Shown piece after piece: positions 13,993 to 38,742 of a DNA stretch of 64,000 bases. Below the pieces are notes generated by a model. That model worked only from the letters and a program-made list of their open reading frames with translations, made no database searches and had not been told where the DNA came from. This DNA is from Piscicola geometra (lineage: Eukaryota > Annelida > Clitellata > Hirudinida > Piscicolidae): positions 5,435,083 to 5,499,082 of the forward strand of contig OX030967.1 in NCBI GenBank assembly GCA_943735955.1. Reading direction: 5' to 3'. Made by a program: the position numbers and the translations under genes. Within the stretch, counting starts at the first letter, position 1; every line of letters begins with the position of its first letter.

Positions 13993-14177
13993 CTAAGTAC
14001 ATCTTTTTTTAACATTTGAAAACTTTTTTTATTTCATATAAAATACAAACAGTTTTTCCTATTTTTTAAATACAAATATGTTTAGTATTTGAATTTTTTA
14101 TCTCAAATTCCTGAATAACTAGGTTAATTTTTTACAGTTCATCTTATTTTTTCTTTAAAAGTCCACATTTTTCTATT

Positions 14178-14183
14178 TTTATT
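14178..14183 (-). terminator. Polyadenylation signal AATAAA of TBC gene
   Basis: AATAAA on the minus strand only about 10 bases beyond the TBC gene stop at 14193. This supports that exon being terminal. Confidence 0.5.
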
Positions 14184-14192
14184 CTTTTAATT

Positions 14193-20461
<6,269 letters not shown>

Positions 20462-20855
20462 GATTTCCTTAGAACCAGCCATATTTGCTTTAAGAGTTTT
20501 TCGATTTTTTTGGTATTACTTTCTTTAATTTGTTTTTATGTATATTACGTCATATATTATCAAAGAATATAAGGTACATAAATATGAATTTTGGGAAGTA
20601 GTATATTTTTTATTTTAAAAAAACATTTAGTAATATTTTTGTGTGTTTAGTAAATCTTTATAGACTTTGTTATTTAAAAATTTAGTAACTAGTTGAAACT
20701 TGTTAGATGACAAAAAAAGATTTTTTTAAAGAACCTCACTTAGCATTTCACTATTTTATTTCTGTCATTCATTTTAAATGTTAGGCGTTTGAAGTTTTTA
20801 ATTTCGGTTCTATGCAAATGATATTAAATAATAATTTTAAAAATAAAATTTACAA

Positions 20856-23420
20856 ATGGACCGTAAACGTCGATTTGAAAATAATGGATCCAATATTTTG
20901 GAAGTTTCACCAAAAAAAATGTCACGATTTTCTAAAGGTATTTTTCAAAAAATTATTTATTAATAATTTAATTATTTTAATAATGAACATTTTAATTAAT
21001 TAAATAACTATAAATAATAGTTAACACAAATACTTTTAAAAAATATAAATAAATATTCAATTATTCTAGTTAATTTTTGATTTTTCTCTATTATATTGCA
21101 TAAATATATAATTTAATATAAATACCTTAAAAATTTTTTTAAAACATCTATTAACTCACCCCGCTTTCTTCCTTCCATGCAAGGAGGCACAGAAGAGAGA
21201 GTGGTGAGGGTGGTTGAAAAGGAGTTTAATGTTGAAATTCAGAAGAAAGAAAAAGAGATTGAGCTTATCGAGCAGGTTTGAATTTTTTAAATTTGTTAAT
21301 GATTATTAAATAAATAAGTTACAAAAATTCTAATTTTATAAAAATAAAATTCACCTTCTCCCCTCCCATCAGCGAATCAGCCTCCTCCATCAGAATCTGG
21401 ACCGACTCCGAAGCTTCATCACCATCAACTACTACTACAAGGTTCAAGCTACACACACTTGACCTTGACCTATTTCGACTTTTTGAAACTATTTATTTTA
21501 GTTTCATTTTAATTAAAAGGTTTCATGTGAATAGTAAGAATTAAATTGTTAATATTATGATAATAATTATTATTGGGAATAATTATTATTAATATATTAA
21601 AAACATCAACCAGCAGTCAAACAGTGAAGTCAAAGAAACAAATAAAATGGTGGCGAAGACTAAAAGTGTTCTGGAAAGGAACGAATGCATTGTGGGCAAG
21701 AGTCAACTCTCCATGCATCCAACCATTCGCGATGTGGTTGAACGCCTCATGAAACCAATCGTCCAACCACCATCCATCCATTCATCCTCCATCACTCCAT
21801 CATCCATCCATCCACCATCATTCAATCAACCATCTTTCATCCATTCATCATCCATCCCTCAACCTATTTTGAACCATTTCACAAACACCAATCACACCCA
21901 ACCAACCTCCAACCAACCACTAGGAAATACTTTAAGTAGGTCAAATTCTGAATCTACTTTTAGTTTCGGGGTTTATGATCATAGTAGTCAGTTAAAGATT
22001 AAATGTGAACCAGATTATAATGGAACTTATGGCAAAATGACTGACCAGAATGATGATGATTGTGTTTCTAAAAATGTCAAAAATAATACTATTAATAATA
22101 ATAATATTATTAATAATAATAATAAAGATAATAATAGTAATAAGCATGAAGATGATGATAACAAAAACAATAGTAATAGTAATAGTCATATAAACAATAT
22201 ATATAATAAGGATAATAATATTAATACTCATAAAAACAAGACCAATATCAAAGATGAATACACTCATATCCATATCAATAAAAACAACAATGATGATGAT
22301 GATGCTGACGTCATAAAAAACAATGTAAACAAAGACAACGTTAGACCTGACGTAAGCATAGAACATAAAAGAAGGGGTGATATGTTTTCATTGTATAGAA
22401 GCTTCATCATTGGCAATATCTCAAGGTTGTGATGATGATGATAATGATGATGATGATGATGATGATAATGAATATTAAAAATGAATTATTCATAAAATAA
22501 AATTATTTTAATTTAATTTTTTTGTTAATTGTAAAAACATTTTTTTCAGATGTCTTACACCGTACATCAAAACCAAATTCAACAACAACTACTTCATCAA
22601 CAACTACCACAAGAACAACAACAACAAAATGACTACTACTATCACCACCAACAACAACAACAATCCTAAAAACACCCCCACCATCCCTCCCTCCACTACT
22701 CCCACCACCACTACCACCAAAGACACCCACCAATGGATGGCCTATCTTAGGGAGGTGGATGGGGGGGAGAAGTTGGATGGGTGGATCGAGAGGGTAGTCT
22801 TCACGCTGCATGACTCATACTACCCCAATCACGTGGTGACCCTGAGGTGGGTGGGTGGTGGGGTGGAGAAGGGGAGGGGAAGGGGGGAGAGTAGTAGTAA
22901 GGTGATGATGATACATTTTTATTATTATTATTATTATGAATTAGTGTAAATATTTTTTATTTATCGCTTTTTTTGAATAAATAAAATATAAACAGTTTTA
23001 AATTCATTATCTCTATTTTTCCCTCAACCAATCACATCCATCTTCCTCCTCTCTCTCAACCAATCACATCCCTCCTCCTCCTCTCTCTCAACCAATCACA
23101 GCCGTCCGCCATTCCGAGTGGTGAGGAGGGGGTGGGGCGAGTTCAGGGTGGGCGTGGAGGTGGTTTTCAAATGGCCATTCCGTAAAACCATCAATCTTGT
23201 TCATCAACTCAAGGTGGGGTGGGGAAGGGGGAGGGGGTGGCTGGAGGAATGGGAGGGATAGGTTGGTAGATTAATGGGTAGGTGGGTGATGGGATGGATG
23301 TGTGGCTGGATGGATGGATGACTGAATGGCTCTGAGTGTATCATTATCATCACCATCATCATCACCATCATTATCATCACCATCATCACCATTATCATCA
23401 TCACCATCACCATCATCACC

Positions 23421-23452
<32 letters not shown>

Positions 23453-23618
23453 TATCATCATCACCAATTCAGCTCGACAAAACCTTCACTGGCCTACAAA
23501 TGCCTGGACATGAACAAGTGATGCCGATTTGTATTTATATATTATTATTATTATTTTAAGTTATTATTATTATTATTATACCTGTTTGAACATTGCTACC
23601 ATCATCCTCGTCGTCATC

Positions 23619-23650
<32 letters not shown>

Positions 23651-26390
23651 CATCAAGGTGATAGAGGTAGAACTAACACAGTTTCCTGGTTCCGATGAGC
23701 TACTCATGGATAATAATAATATCGATAATGATGCTGATGATGATGCTGATGGTGATGATGATAATGATGATGATGATGAAGAGAAAGAAGAGGATGCTGT
23801 TGCTGATGATGATACTAAAATTAACCTTTCTGATGGTGGGTGTGGGGGTGAGGTCAGGAAAAGATGGAATAATGGTCTTGCAGCCAAAAAAACAACAACA
23901 ACACCACTTCCATCTACAACTACAACACCACTTCCATCTACAACTACAACAACAACAACAAAAATTGCATTTTCAACAACAACAAAAACACTTGGATCTG
24001 CAACAACAACAGCAACAACAATAACATTTCCATCTTCAACAACGATTACTACTACATTATCGAAAGCTCCAGTTACTAATGTTTCTACTAATTGTTCTTC
24101 TACTAATAGTACTACTAATATTACTAATTATAATTTTGTACCTAAAAACTCTCCACAACAACAACAACTACCTTTTAGAAGTCTTACTATGCCCATAGTT
24201 AGACCCCCACTAACACCCAAGCTGCTACAACCACCCGCACTACTGCAACCACCGAAACTACTATCACCACCGAAACTACTATCATCTCCAAAAGTACTAT
24301 CATCCCCAACACTACAACCACAAAAACTACTTTCATCGCCAACGTTACAACAATCGCCAACACTCCAACAACAACTACAACAACTAAATCTACAACTGCA
24401 TCTAAAACAACAGCAACAACAACCACAACAAAAACCTCCATTCTCACCTCTTCAACAACATCTCAACAAATCACCCGCCATCATCATCAAGCAACCGCAA
24501 CTACTACTATCACCACGACTACATGTGCAACAACCTCAACAACAATTGCAACAATCTCAACAACAATTGCAACAACCTCAACAACAACAACAAGGATTTC
24601 CAATTAAGGTGCTCAGTAAACAACAACTCAACCAAAAAGTATCTATAGCATCCTCTCTTAGACAACAACTACAACAAAATCTAAAATCACAACAACAACT
24701 ACAACAACCACAACAACAACAAAAACCACTGCAACTACAACCACAACAACAACCACAACAAAAACCACAACAACTACAACTGCAACAACAACCACAACAA
24801 CTGCAACCACAACAACTACAATCACAACAACTACAATCACAACAACAACTACAACAAAAACCACAACAACCACAACAACAACCACAACAACCACAACAAC
24901 TACAACAACTGCAACAACTACAACAACATAGGACTCTTATCAAACTAATGCCACAACAACAACTACTACAAAAAAGGCCTCTTCTCGTTTACCAAAAATC
25001 ACTGAAAATATTAAATATTAATAATAATATAATAATAAATACTACTACTACTAATACTAACAACAACAACAAGAATAATTATAATAATAATATAACTGAT
25101 TACCAAACAAAAAATAACATCAAACTTCTAAGAGAAAAAATAGAAAATGAAAAAAATACAAACTATTTGAAGAAAAATAGCACTTTTACTGCTACTATTA
25201 ATACTACTACCACTACTGCCACTTCTATTACTAATAATAGTACTACTACAACTACTAATAGTAATAAAGTTGTTGGTTATAGTAGTTATAGTAGTAGTAG
25301 TATTAATAATAAAAACAAAAAATTCGTTTCAATTCTAAACCATAACTTTGTAAACAAGAGCAACAATAAAAATAATAAAACAAATAATAAAAATAATAGT
25401 AATAATCATTTAATCATTGCTGCTAATGACTATAAGAATAAGTTAGACGCCTTCATAGAAATGACTACTAAGAATATAAGGTAATTAAATTGGCTATGAT
25501 AATGATGATGATGGTAGTGGTTATGATGATGGTAGCGATTATGATGACGATGATGATGATGATCTATACCTCCACTTCTCCCACTCCTCGCCCAGCCCCA
25601 AAGACCACTTCTGCATGGACAGTCTCCTGACCACCATCGCCCTCAAGTGCCCTCTCATCCGTGCCCATCAGGATGAAGGTTCATCCATCCACCCATCCAT
25701 TCATCCATCCATCCATCCATCCATCCATCCACCCATTCATCTATCTATCCATCCATTCATCCATCCATCCATCCATTCATCCATCCATCCACCCATTCAT
25801 CATCCATCCATCCATCCATTCATCCATCCATCCACCCATTCATCATCCATTTATCCATCCACTCATCATCCATTTCCCATTCATCCATCCATCCATCCAT
25901 CCACCCATTCATCATCCATTTCCCATTCATCCATTCATCCATCCATCCACCCATTCATTATCCATTTCCCATTTATCCATTCATTCATCCATCCATCCAC
26001 CCATTCATCATCCATTCATCCATCCATCCACCCATTCATCATCCATTTCCCATTTATCCATTCATTCATCCATCCACCCATTCATCATCCATTTCCCATT
26101 CATCCATTCATCCATCCATCCATCCATCCACCCATTCATCATCCATTTCCCATTCATCCATCCATCCACCCATTCATCCATCCATTTCCCATTCATCCAA
26201 TCATTTTTTTCTAATCTTATTCATCCCTCTATCCATCCACCCACTCACCACCCCTCCACAGACCACCTCCCCTACAAGACACCCACCGACACCCTCTCCT
26301 CTTCCCTGCAAAGTCTGCCCAAGAGGAGGGCTCTCGAGGTTTCATCATTTCCATTATTATCATGATTATCATTATTGATTGCAATATTGC

Positions 26391-26439
<49 letters not shown>

Positions 26440-28037
26440 GTTATTATTATTATCATTTAATTTAGATTATTCATTTTAATATTTTCATTAATTTGAGTGA
26501 AAACAAGTTATATTGGTTTATTATTATCTTTATTATTATTTTCATTATTCAGGTTATCAGAGCCGGCGTTATCCACAAATGCTTGCAACACGTCATCCAT
26601 AATAATAAAAAAAACAAAAATAATATTATTATTAATATTATTATTAATAATAATAATATTAATAATATTATTACTAAAGATAGTTTCAATAATGATGGTG
26701 GTGCAAAAAATAAATTCATACAAAATGATGAGGTTCTCAATAATGATAATAATGATAATAATGCCAAAAACAAAACCGCTACCACCTCCATCACGAAAAT
26801 CCACAACAACAACACAACAACAATTGACTGGATGGATGGATGGGAGAGGGTGGACAAGTGGAGGGTGTTGTGGTGGTGTCGTGTGCGTGGTTACACTCCA
26901 TTGGACGATGGTGATTGGGTGGGAGAGGGTGGATTGAGGGATGGGGTTTGAGGGGTTAGGATAGGTGGTTCGTGTGGTGGTGGTTGTGCTGAGAGTTGGG
27001 TGATGGTTTGTGGTGGGAGTATGGTGGTGGTTGGTGGTGTAGGTGTTTATTTATTTCCCGCCACAAAACAGAAATCAAAAAAAGTTTCAAGAAACGTGGA
27101 AAAGACTCAATAGAAAACATTCTCAACCCCATTCCCACCCTCAATTCCACCATTAAAGCACCCCCAATTCCCTCCACCCCCACCCACTCTTCCACCATCA
27201 CTTGCCTCCAAACATTACTGGATGAACTTGAGGCTTATTCTACTAGTCATGCTGATAATGATGATGAGGACGATGATGATGATGATGTTTTGATTGATGT
27301 TGAAGGTTTGGTTATGATTAATTTTTTCTCATTCTTTATTTATTTTTAACAATTATTTATATCTTTTTTATTCATTTAATTATTTCATTTCAGGTTCTGG
27401 TGCAAGCACTGCAAACTCTGAGCACCACTGTGATATAACCATCAATAACAACAACAATGATAACAAGGATAATAATAATAATAATAACAATAATGATAAC
27501 AATGATAATAATAGTTTAATAATCCTACATGAACCACTATCATTAGAAGCTCAGTATGTGAAATCAATTATGGAAATGGTAATTATAATAATAATTTGTC
27601 CATTAAAACATCATTACTATTATCATCATCAACATTATTTACCATCATCATCGTCATCATCATTAACACTATCATCATCAGTACCATTATTTATCATCGT
27701 CATCATGATCACTCCCATCATCATCATCATGACTACCAGGTGGGTTTCAGGCAAAAGAACGCATCGTCACTTCTCTACGAGTCCTTAGCCGCTGTTACTA
27801 TTTGCATGATTATTATTATGTTTATTATTATTATTATTATTAAAAGTAATTTTAATAGTTTTATTATCATTATTAATTGCATTATTTATGTTAAAAATAA
27901 ATGTATTAATGAATTATTATCATTAGAATGAATTTATTAGTTTTATTATTATTTTTATCACTTTAATGAATTTTGTTAATTCTGTTATTATTATTATTGT
28001 TATTCACCATCGTCATCATCGTTATCTCCATCATCAT

Positions 28038-28087
<50 letters not shown>

Positions 28088-28496
28088 CCATCATCATCAT
28101 CAGGCTCTCAGGGCATTTCTCTTCCACTTCCTTGGGGTGTCTCACCAGCGTAGATTACAACGACTCATGGATGAAGAAGATGAAGATGAGGAGGAGAAAA
28201 ATAATAATGATGATAATGATGATAACGGTAAGAATACTCATAATGGTAATGATGATTTAGGGGAAAAAGACGGCGATGATGATGATGATGATGCTGTGAG
28301 TAGTAGTAGTGGTAGTTGTGGCGTTGGTGTAAGACGAAGACGTGGTGGTGGTGATGATGATGATGTGGAGGGTTGTGGAGGTGGTGCTGGTGATGATACC
28401 GAGATAAATTGTTGGGACGTGTTTGGCGCCATTTTATCGGAAGACGTTTTTTCGTTCCTAAGCAACAATCACGTGGGAGTGCCGGAAGAAGAATAA
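20856..28496 (+). CDS. YEATS2: YEATS2, acyl-lysine reader of the ATAC complex (1571 aa)
   Basis: Fifteen exons: 20856-20937, 21184-21275, 21373-21441, 21614-22425, 22550-22846, 23102-23213, 23473-23517, 23658-25480, 25596-25678, 26262-26338, 26553-26910, 27072-27305, 27394-27578, 27740-27793, 28104-28496. Phases agree (4716 nt). The N-terminal helix ([20 protein letters not shown]) matches YEATS2. The YEATS domain (about 410-515) runs [57 protein letters not shown]. The aromatic cage residues (H-x-S-Y and the W of GWGEF) are kept, so acyl-lysine binding is expected. C-terminal landmarks are [33 protein letters not shown] and [11 protein letters not shown]. Exon 8 is a huge Gln/Thr/Asn-rich linker. 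In animals YEATS2 is a nuclear scaffold of the ATAC histone acetyltransferase. Exon 2 could start three bases later. Confidence 0.94.
25680..26205. repeat. (CATC)n/CCATTCATC repeat in a YEATS2 intron
   Basis: About 0.5 kb of CATCCATCCATTCATC variants with a recurrent CATTTCCCATTCATC interruption filling the intron between exons 25596-25678 and 26262-26338. Shadow frames reading IHPSIHPS are not protein. Confidence 0.95.
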
Positions 28497-28497
28497 A
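28492..28497 (+). terminator. AATAAA overlapping the YEATS2 stop codon
   Basis: The terminal GAA TAA AAA contains AATAAA, so the stop codon lies inside a potential polyadenylation hexamer. Whether it is used is unknown. Confidence 0.3.
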
Positions 28498-28748
28498 AAT
28501 CATAATAATTAAGTTTATTATTACTATTTTTTAATTATTTTTTTAATTATCATTATCATGTGTGTTGTCTTTCTATTAAGAATTCTTTTTTTGGCTACTC
28601 ATTTATTTTACGATTAAACGCAACACAAATCGATTTTCTTCATCATTGGTCTGATACATTCTTTGTGATCATTACCCACACAAAAGAATATGATCGATTA
28701 GAAGGACGCAATAGATGTCGCTACACAGAAGAATTAATGACATTCAGT

Positions 28749-28923
28749 ATGTACTAATAGACAATTAGTATGTACTAATAGACTATTAGTACAATTAGTA
28801 TGTACTAATAGACTATTAGTACAATTAGTATGTACTTATAGACTATTAGTACAATTAGTATGTACTAATAGACTATTAGTACAATTAGTATGTACTAATA
28901 GACTATTAGTAGATAGTACATAC
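28749..28923. repeat. 30-bp palindromic minisatellite, about 5 copies
   Basis: Each 30-base unit holds the perfect palindrome TACTAATAGACTATTAGTA (9+1+9) joined by CAATTAGTATG-type spacers. It lies between the 3' ends of the convergent YEATS2 and EF-hand genes. Confidence 0.95.
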
Positions 28924-29319
28924 AAAAAGTAGACAAATTATAAAACTGTTATCAAATCATCATAATTATATTTTTCTTTCACTTTTCATAATGGCGTAAA
29001 AACTTCATCGAAAAATCTAAGATGATATTATGGGCCTAATATTGTTTTGTGCTCTTTTGGCGCCTAGCAATCAATGGAAAAACGATCGATCGGTGTTGAT
29101 AATGATATTTCGAAATGGTCTGATGGAGTTATTTTTGCGTCCGCGCCACTTTGTAATTGAGTATTAGAGATTTTAAATTATATCTTTATTATCTTTGAAA
29201 TTTTTCGTTATCATCATTATTATTATTTACAATGAAATTTATTTTAAACATTTCTTGATTATATATTATTATTATTATTATAAATTTAATTGCAAAAGAC
29301 CAAAGACTCTATTTAGGGC

Positions 29320-29785
29320 CTAAATTTTAGGCTTTTCCAATGTGGAGTTTTTGTAGCTGACGAAAAATTCATCAAAGCTGATTAAGCCATTCTGGTCTGA
29401 GTCGCAATGCTTCAGAGCTGCCTGAGTGAGGGATGGAAGGATGAGTGCATGGAGGAATGAATGGATGGATGGATTGATTGGTTGGTTGATATATGGATGG
29501 ATGGAGAATAGGTGTAAAAGAATGGTTGAATAGTAGATAGATGGTTCATGTATTGATGTGTGAAAGATGATGAAAGCATAAATATGAAAATACTAATATA
29601 TTGAACTTTTAACATCTCCCTAAACTCACGTCAACGAGCTCTTGAACCATGGTGTCAGTGACGATTTCCGAAGCTCTGATTGACAAACAAATTCTGAAAA
29701 ACTTTGCCAATTCTTTTCTATCCAAGGTGCCATTTTTGTTTCCATCTAAGAACTTAAACGCTTGTTTCACTCTATCCTCTGACAT
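29320..29785 (-). CDS. Small two-EF-hand calcium-binding protein (85 aa)
   Basis: Two exons: 29630-29785 and 29320-29421, phase 0, donor GAC|GTGAGT and acceptor CTCAG|GCA. The protein starts MSEDRVKQAFKFL. Each exon supplies one canonical 12-residue EF loop, DGNKNGTLDRKE and DSDQNGLISFDE, both with acidic residues at positions 1 and 12 and Gly at 6. Both should bind Ca2+. It has no signal peptide and is probably cytosolic. The size resembles calbindin-D9k, S100 or half-calmodulin proteins, but I do not assign a specific orthologue. It is divergent from LRRFIP, with starts 488 bases apart. Confidence 0.9.
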
Positions 29786-30272
29786 GTTGTACTTTTATAA
29801 TTGAATTACGTGCAATTATTTTCAAAATGATCATGTCTTTGTAATATACACGCATGGATTTAATTTAGTTTGAGATGCGGTTCTGTTAAATAGTGTCTGG
29901 GGCTGTTGCTATGGAAATACACAAATCTTTTGCCAGTTCATCCTTTTCATCTTTTAGGAGTGATTATACGTTTTTGAGACAATCTATATTCATGAAAATA
30001 ATAATTCTTATCTTTTTACTTCTTAATAATGTTTAAAATCTGTGATTTTTGTGTAAGTTTTAAAAATAAACTTTTGTATTTAGTGTTTTTGCACACTTTG
30101 TGACTTTTAAAAATGGCGTCGAAAATTTCATCGCAGCTGATGACTTAAATGCTCATGAAACTAACAAAACCTTATAATAAAAAGCCAAAAATATTCAAGA
30201 ACTATCCAAATAAAAATAAATAAAAATATTTAAAGTTTAGATTCATAGATAGTGAGTAATCATTACTCAGTA

Positions 30273-35207
<4,935 letters not shown>

Positions 35208-36760
35208 GTGGTCATTAGTGGTCGTTAGTGGTCGTTAGTGGTCGTTAGTGGTCGTTAGTGGTCGTTAGTGGTGGTTGTTAGTGGTGGTTGTGGTGGTTGC
35301 TGTGGTGGTTGCTGTGGTGGTTGGTGTGGTGGTTGCTGTGGTGGTTGCTGTGGTGGTTGCTGTGGTTGCTGTGGTGGTTGCTGTGGTCGTTGCTGTGGTC
35401 GTTGCTGTGGTGGTTGCTGTGGTGGTTGTTGTGGTGGTTGCTGTGGTGGTTGCTGTGGTGGTTGTAGTGGTGGTTGTTAGTGGTTGCTGTGGTGGTTGCT
35501 GTGGTGGTTGCTGTGGTGGTTGTTAGTGGTTGCTGTGGTGGTTGCTGTGGTTGTTGCTGTGGTTGTTGCTGTGGTGGTTGCTGTGGTGGTCGTTAGTGGT
35601 TGTTGCTGTGGTGGTTGCTGTGGTGGTTGTTAGTGGTGGTTGCTGTGGTTGCTGTGGTTGGTGTGGTGGTTGTTAGTGTGGTTGCTGTGGTGGTTGTTGT
35701 GGTGGTTGCTGTAGTGGTTGTTAGTGGTGGTTGCTGTGGTTGGTGTGGTGGTTGTTAGTGTGGTTGCTGTGGTGGTTGCTGTGGTGGTGGTTGTTGTGGT
35801 GGTTGTTAGTGGTTGCTGTGGTGGTTGTTAGTGGTTGCTGTGGTGGTTGTTGTGGTGGTTGTTGTGGTGGTTGTTAGTGGTTGCTGTGGTGGTTGTTGTG
35901 GTGGTTGTTAGTGGTTGCTGTGGTGGTTGTTGTGGTGGTTGCTGTGGTGGTTGCTGTGGTGGTGGCTGTGGTGGTTGCTGTGGTGGTTGTTAGTGTGGTT
36001 GCTGTGGTGCTTGCTGTGGTCGTTGCTGTGGTTGCTGTGGTGGTTGTTAGTGGTTGCTGTGGTGGTTGCTGTGGTTGCTGTGGTGGTTGCTGTGGTGGTT
36101 GCTGTGGTGGTCGTTTGTGGTGGTTGCTGTGGTGGTTGCTGTGGTGGTTGCTGTGGTGGTTGGTGTGGTGGTTGTGGTGGTTGCTGTGGTGGTTGCTGTG
36201 GTGGTTGCTGTGGTGGTTGTTAGTGGTGGTTGCTGTGGTGGTTGCTGTGGTGGTTGCTGTGGTGGTTGTTAGTGGTTGCTGTGGTGGTTGCTGTGGTGGT
36301 TGGTGTGGTGGTTGTGGTGGTTGGTGTGGTTGCTGTGGTGGTTGGTGTGGTGGTTGCTGTGGTGGTTGGTGTGGTGGTTGCTGTGGTGGTTGGTTTGGTT
36401 GCTGTGGTGGTTGGTGTGGTTGCTGTGGTGGTTGGTGTGGTTGTTGTGGTCGTTAGTGGTTGCTGTGGTGGTTGGTGTGGTTGCTGTGGTCGTTAGTGGT
36501 TGCTGTGGTCGTTAGTGGTTGCTGTGGTCGTTAGTGGTTGCTGTGGTGGTTGGCGTGGTTGCTGTGGTGGTTGGTGTGGTTGCTGTGGTGGTTGGTGTGG
36601 TTGCTGTGGTCGTTAGTGGTTGCTGTGGTGGTTGGTGTGGTTGCTGTGGTCGTTAGTGGTTGGTGTGGTTTCTGTGGTGGTTGGTTTGGTGGTGGATGGG
36701 GTGGTTGGTGTGGTCGTTAGTGGTTGCTGTGGTGGTTGGTGTGGTGAGAGGCTTGGTGAT
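35208..36760. repeat. GGTGGTTGCTGT array abutting the LRRFIP stop codon
   Basis: It begins within about 10 bases of the LRRFIP stop (TGA at 35205-35207) with GGTCGTTAGT units, then about 1.5 kb of GGTTGCTGTGGT variants. The strand is G/T-rich with few A or C. It must form the LRRFIP 3' UTR unless polyadenylation occurs at once. Cys/Gly and Val/Ala frames in it are shadows. Confidence 0.93.
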
Positions 36761-37995
36761 TTTTATGTTAAGTATCATGGTGATATGGCGAGATTTCACG
36801 TTATGATTATAGTAGGTTGATGGGTGGTTTAGAAATACCTCTAGGGTGCCTTTTTATAGCACTTAATGCGTTTTACACTTCGATTTGCTTATCTTTAGCT
36901 AGTGCGACTATTAGTTTTCCAGGGTTTTCAACCAGTATTAATCACTTTTTATCAAATTTAAATAATTTAAAATGTTAAGAGCTACAAAAAGTTAATTTGT
37001 TGTTTGAAGTATACAGTATACAGTATATTTCAATGAAGTCATTTTATAAACGTCATTTTACTGTTTAGTATTTTATCAACGTCTAGTCTTCTGCGATGTT
37101 TTGTGATTGTATCACTGATAAAATTGTATCAAATTTATTTTATTTTCACGATTTTGTATTTATTTATTAATATTTTTTATTCATAATTGTTGATATTGAG
37201 TTTTTATTCATTTTATTTATAAATTTAAAAATAGTTTTTTTACACTTTTTTCTCATTTCTTTTTTTTATCGATCAAGCTTTATAAAATCTCTAAATTTTC
37301 GTTATCATTGTGTTTTATAATATTTAATAATATTTCTATGCAATTTAGTTGACTTTTTAGTCGATATTTTTAACCATAAAATGCCTTTAACTATTTTAAA
37401 TATATTGATCTCATCAGTTTTTTAATACCTTTGTAATATTTATTTCTTCATTTTTTTTATTTTTCTGATCTCCCGTAAAAGTTTTTCGTGCCTTCGTTTT
37501 TTTGTTTTTATCCCGTTGATATTATTTAACGTTTCACTTTCTACATTCTGAAATATGCAAAAAAATAGTTTTGAAAAAATCTAAAACTTTTTATTTAATC
37601 TTGGAAAAACATTTTTAATACGTTTCAAAACTACGACGAGTAAATAACGCTTTAACGGACTTTGAAATGTTTATAATAACGCTTTTATAAATTTGCACTT
37701 TGTTATATCAAATAACGCGCCCAAATACCGTCAAAAATACTTTTAAATCGTTAAAACCACGAATATTTTTCGCAAAATAATAAAAAAACAAAGGTTAAAT
37801 TTGACGAAAAAAACAAGTCGAAAACCTATTTTTAAAAACAATTTAAAAATAAATCTTTTTGCAAAATACTTCAAATTCATACTGAAAAACAAAGGTTGAT
37901 ATTCAAAACGCAACAAAATTCAACAACTGATTCTGATTGTCACAGCAAAACTACGACACAAAACGACAACATTTCAAAGGCATTTTGCGCTATAT
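36761..37995. other. AT-rich intergenic stretch
   Basis: No coding exons recognised on either strand. The stretch ends with GCGCTATATAAATTATTA at about 37988-38006, which resembles the 3' tail of the LINE at 15720-16490, directly before the AGT repeat. Confidence 0.6.
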
Positions 37996-38002
37996 AAATT
38001 AT

Positions 38003-38040
38003 TAGGAGTAGTGGCAGTAGTAGTAGTAGTAGTAGTAGTT

Positions 38041-38098
<58 letters not shown>

Positions 38099-38150
38099 CA
38101 GTAGTAGTAGTAGTAGTAGTAGTAGTAGCAGTAGTAGTAGTAGTAGTAGT

Positions 38151-38221
<71 letters not shown>

Positions 38222-38490
38222 AGTAGTAGTAGTAGTAGTAAGTAGTAGTAGTAGTAGTAGTAGGAGTAGTGGCAGTAGTAGTAGTAAGTAGTAGTAGTAG
38301 TAGTAGTAGTAGTAAGTAGTAGTAGTAGTAGTAGTTTTAGTAGTAGTAGTAGTAGAGTAGTAGTAGTAGAGTAGTAGTAGTAGTAGTAGTAGTAGTAAGT
38401 AGTAGTAGTAGTAGTAGTAGTAGTTGTAGGAGTAGTTGTAGTAGTAGTAGTAGTAGAGTAGTAGTAGTGGTAGTAGCAGTAGTGGTATGT
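38003..38490. repeat. (AGT)n with periodic AAGTAGT slips
   Basis: About 0.49 kb of AGT trinucleotides. Repeated single-A insertions (AAGTAGT) or deletions (AGAGTAG) shift the phase. Confidence 0.95.
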
Positions 38491-38742
38491 GTGACAACAT
38501 CGAAGGGTAGTACAACATTCATTTGAAAGCACTAGTTTGATAATTTAGAATTTAAACGAATAAATATCTCAAAAATTATTTAATCAATGAAGTTTTTTTT
38601 TTAAATCTTTATTGTATAATTTTATAAAAATATTAATTTATTAAAACATTTTTTAAATGATTTGCAGTTTTTTACTCATGTTTTTGCTGCAGTAGTATTC
38701 AATTTTGCATCTTCAGTTTTCAGCAGTTCCAACCACTGTTAC

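Noticed and set aside
25615..26365. Single long frame reading IHPSIHPS
   Set aside because: Only its first codons (25596-25678) and the 26262-26338 segment are YEATS2 exons; the rest is intronic CATC repeat.
35268..36820. Cys/Gly-rich and Val/Ala-rich frames resembling cuticle or metallothionein proteins
   Set aside because: They are translations of the GGTTGCTGTGGT array; no independent start, splice or composition signal.
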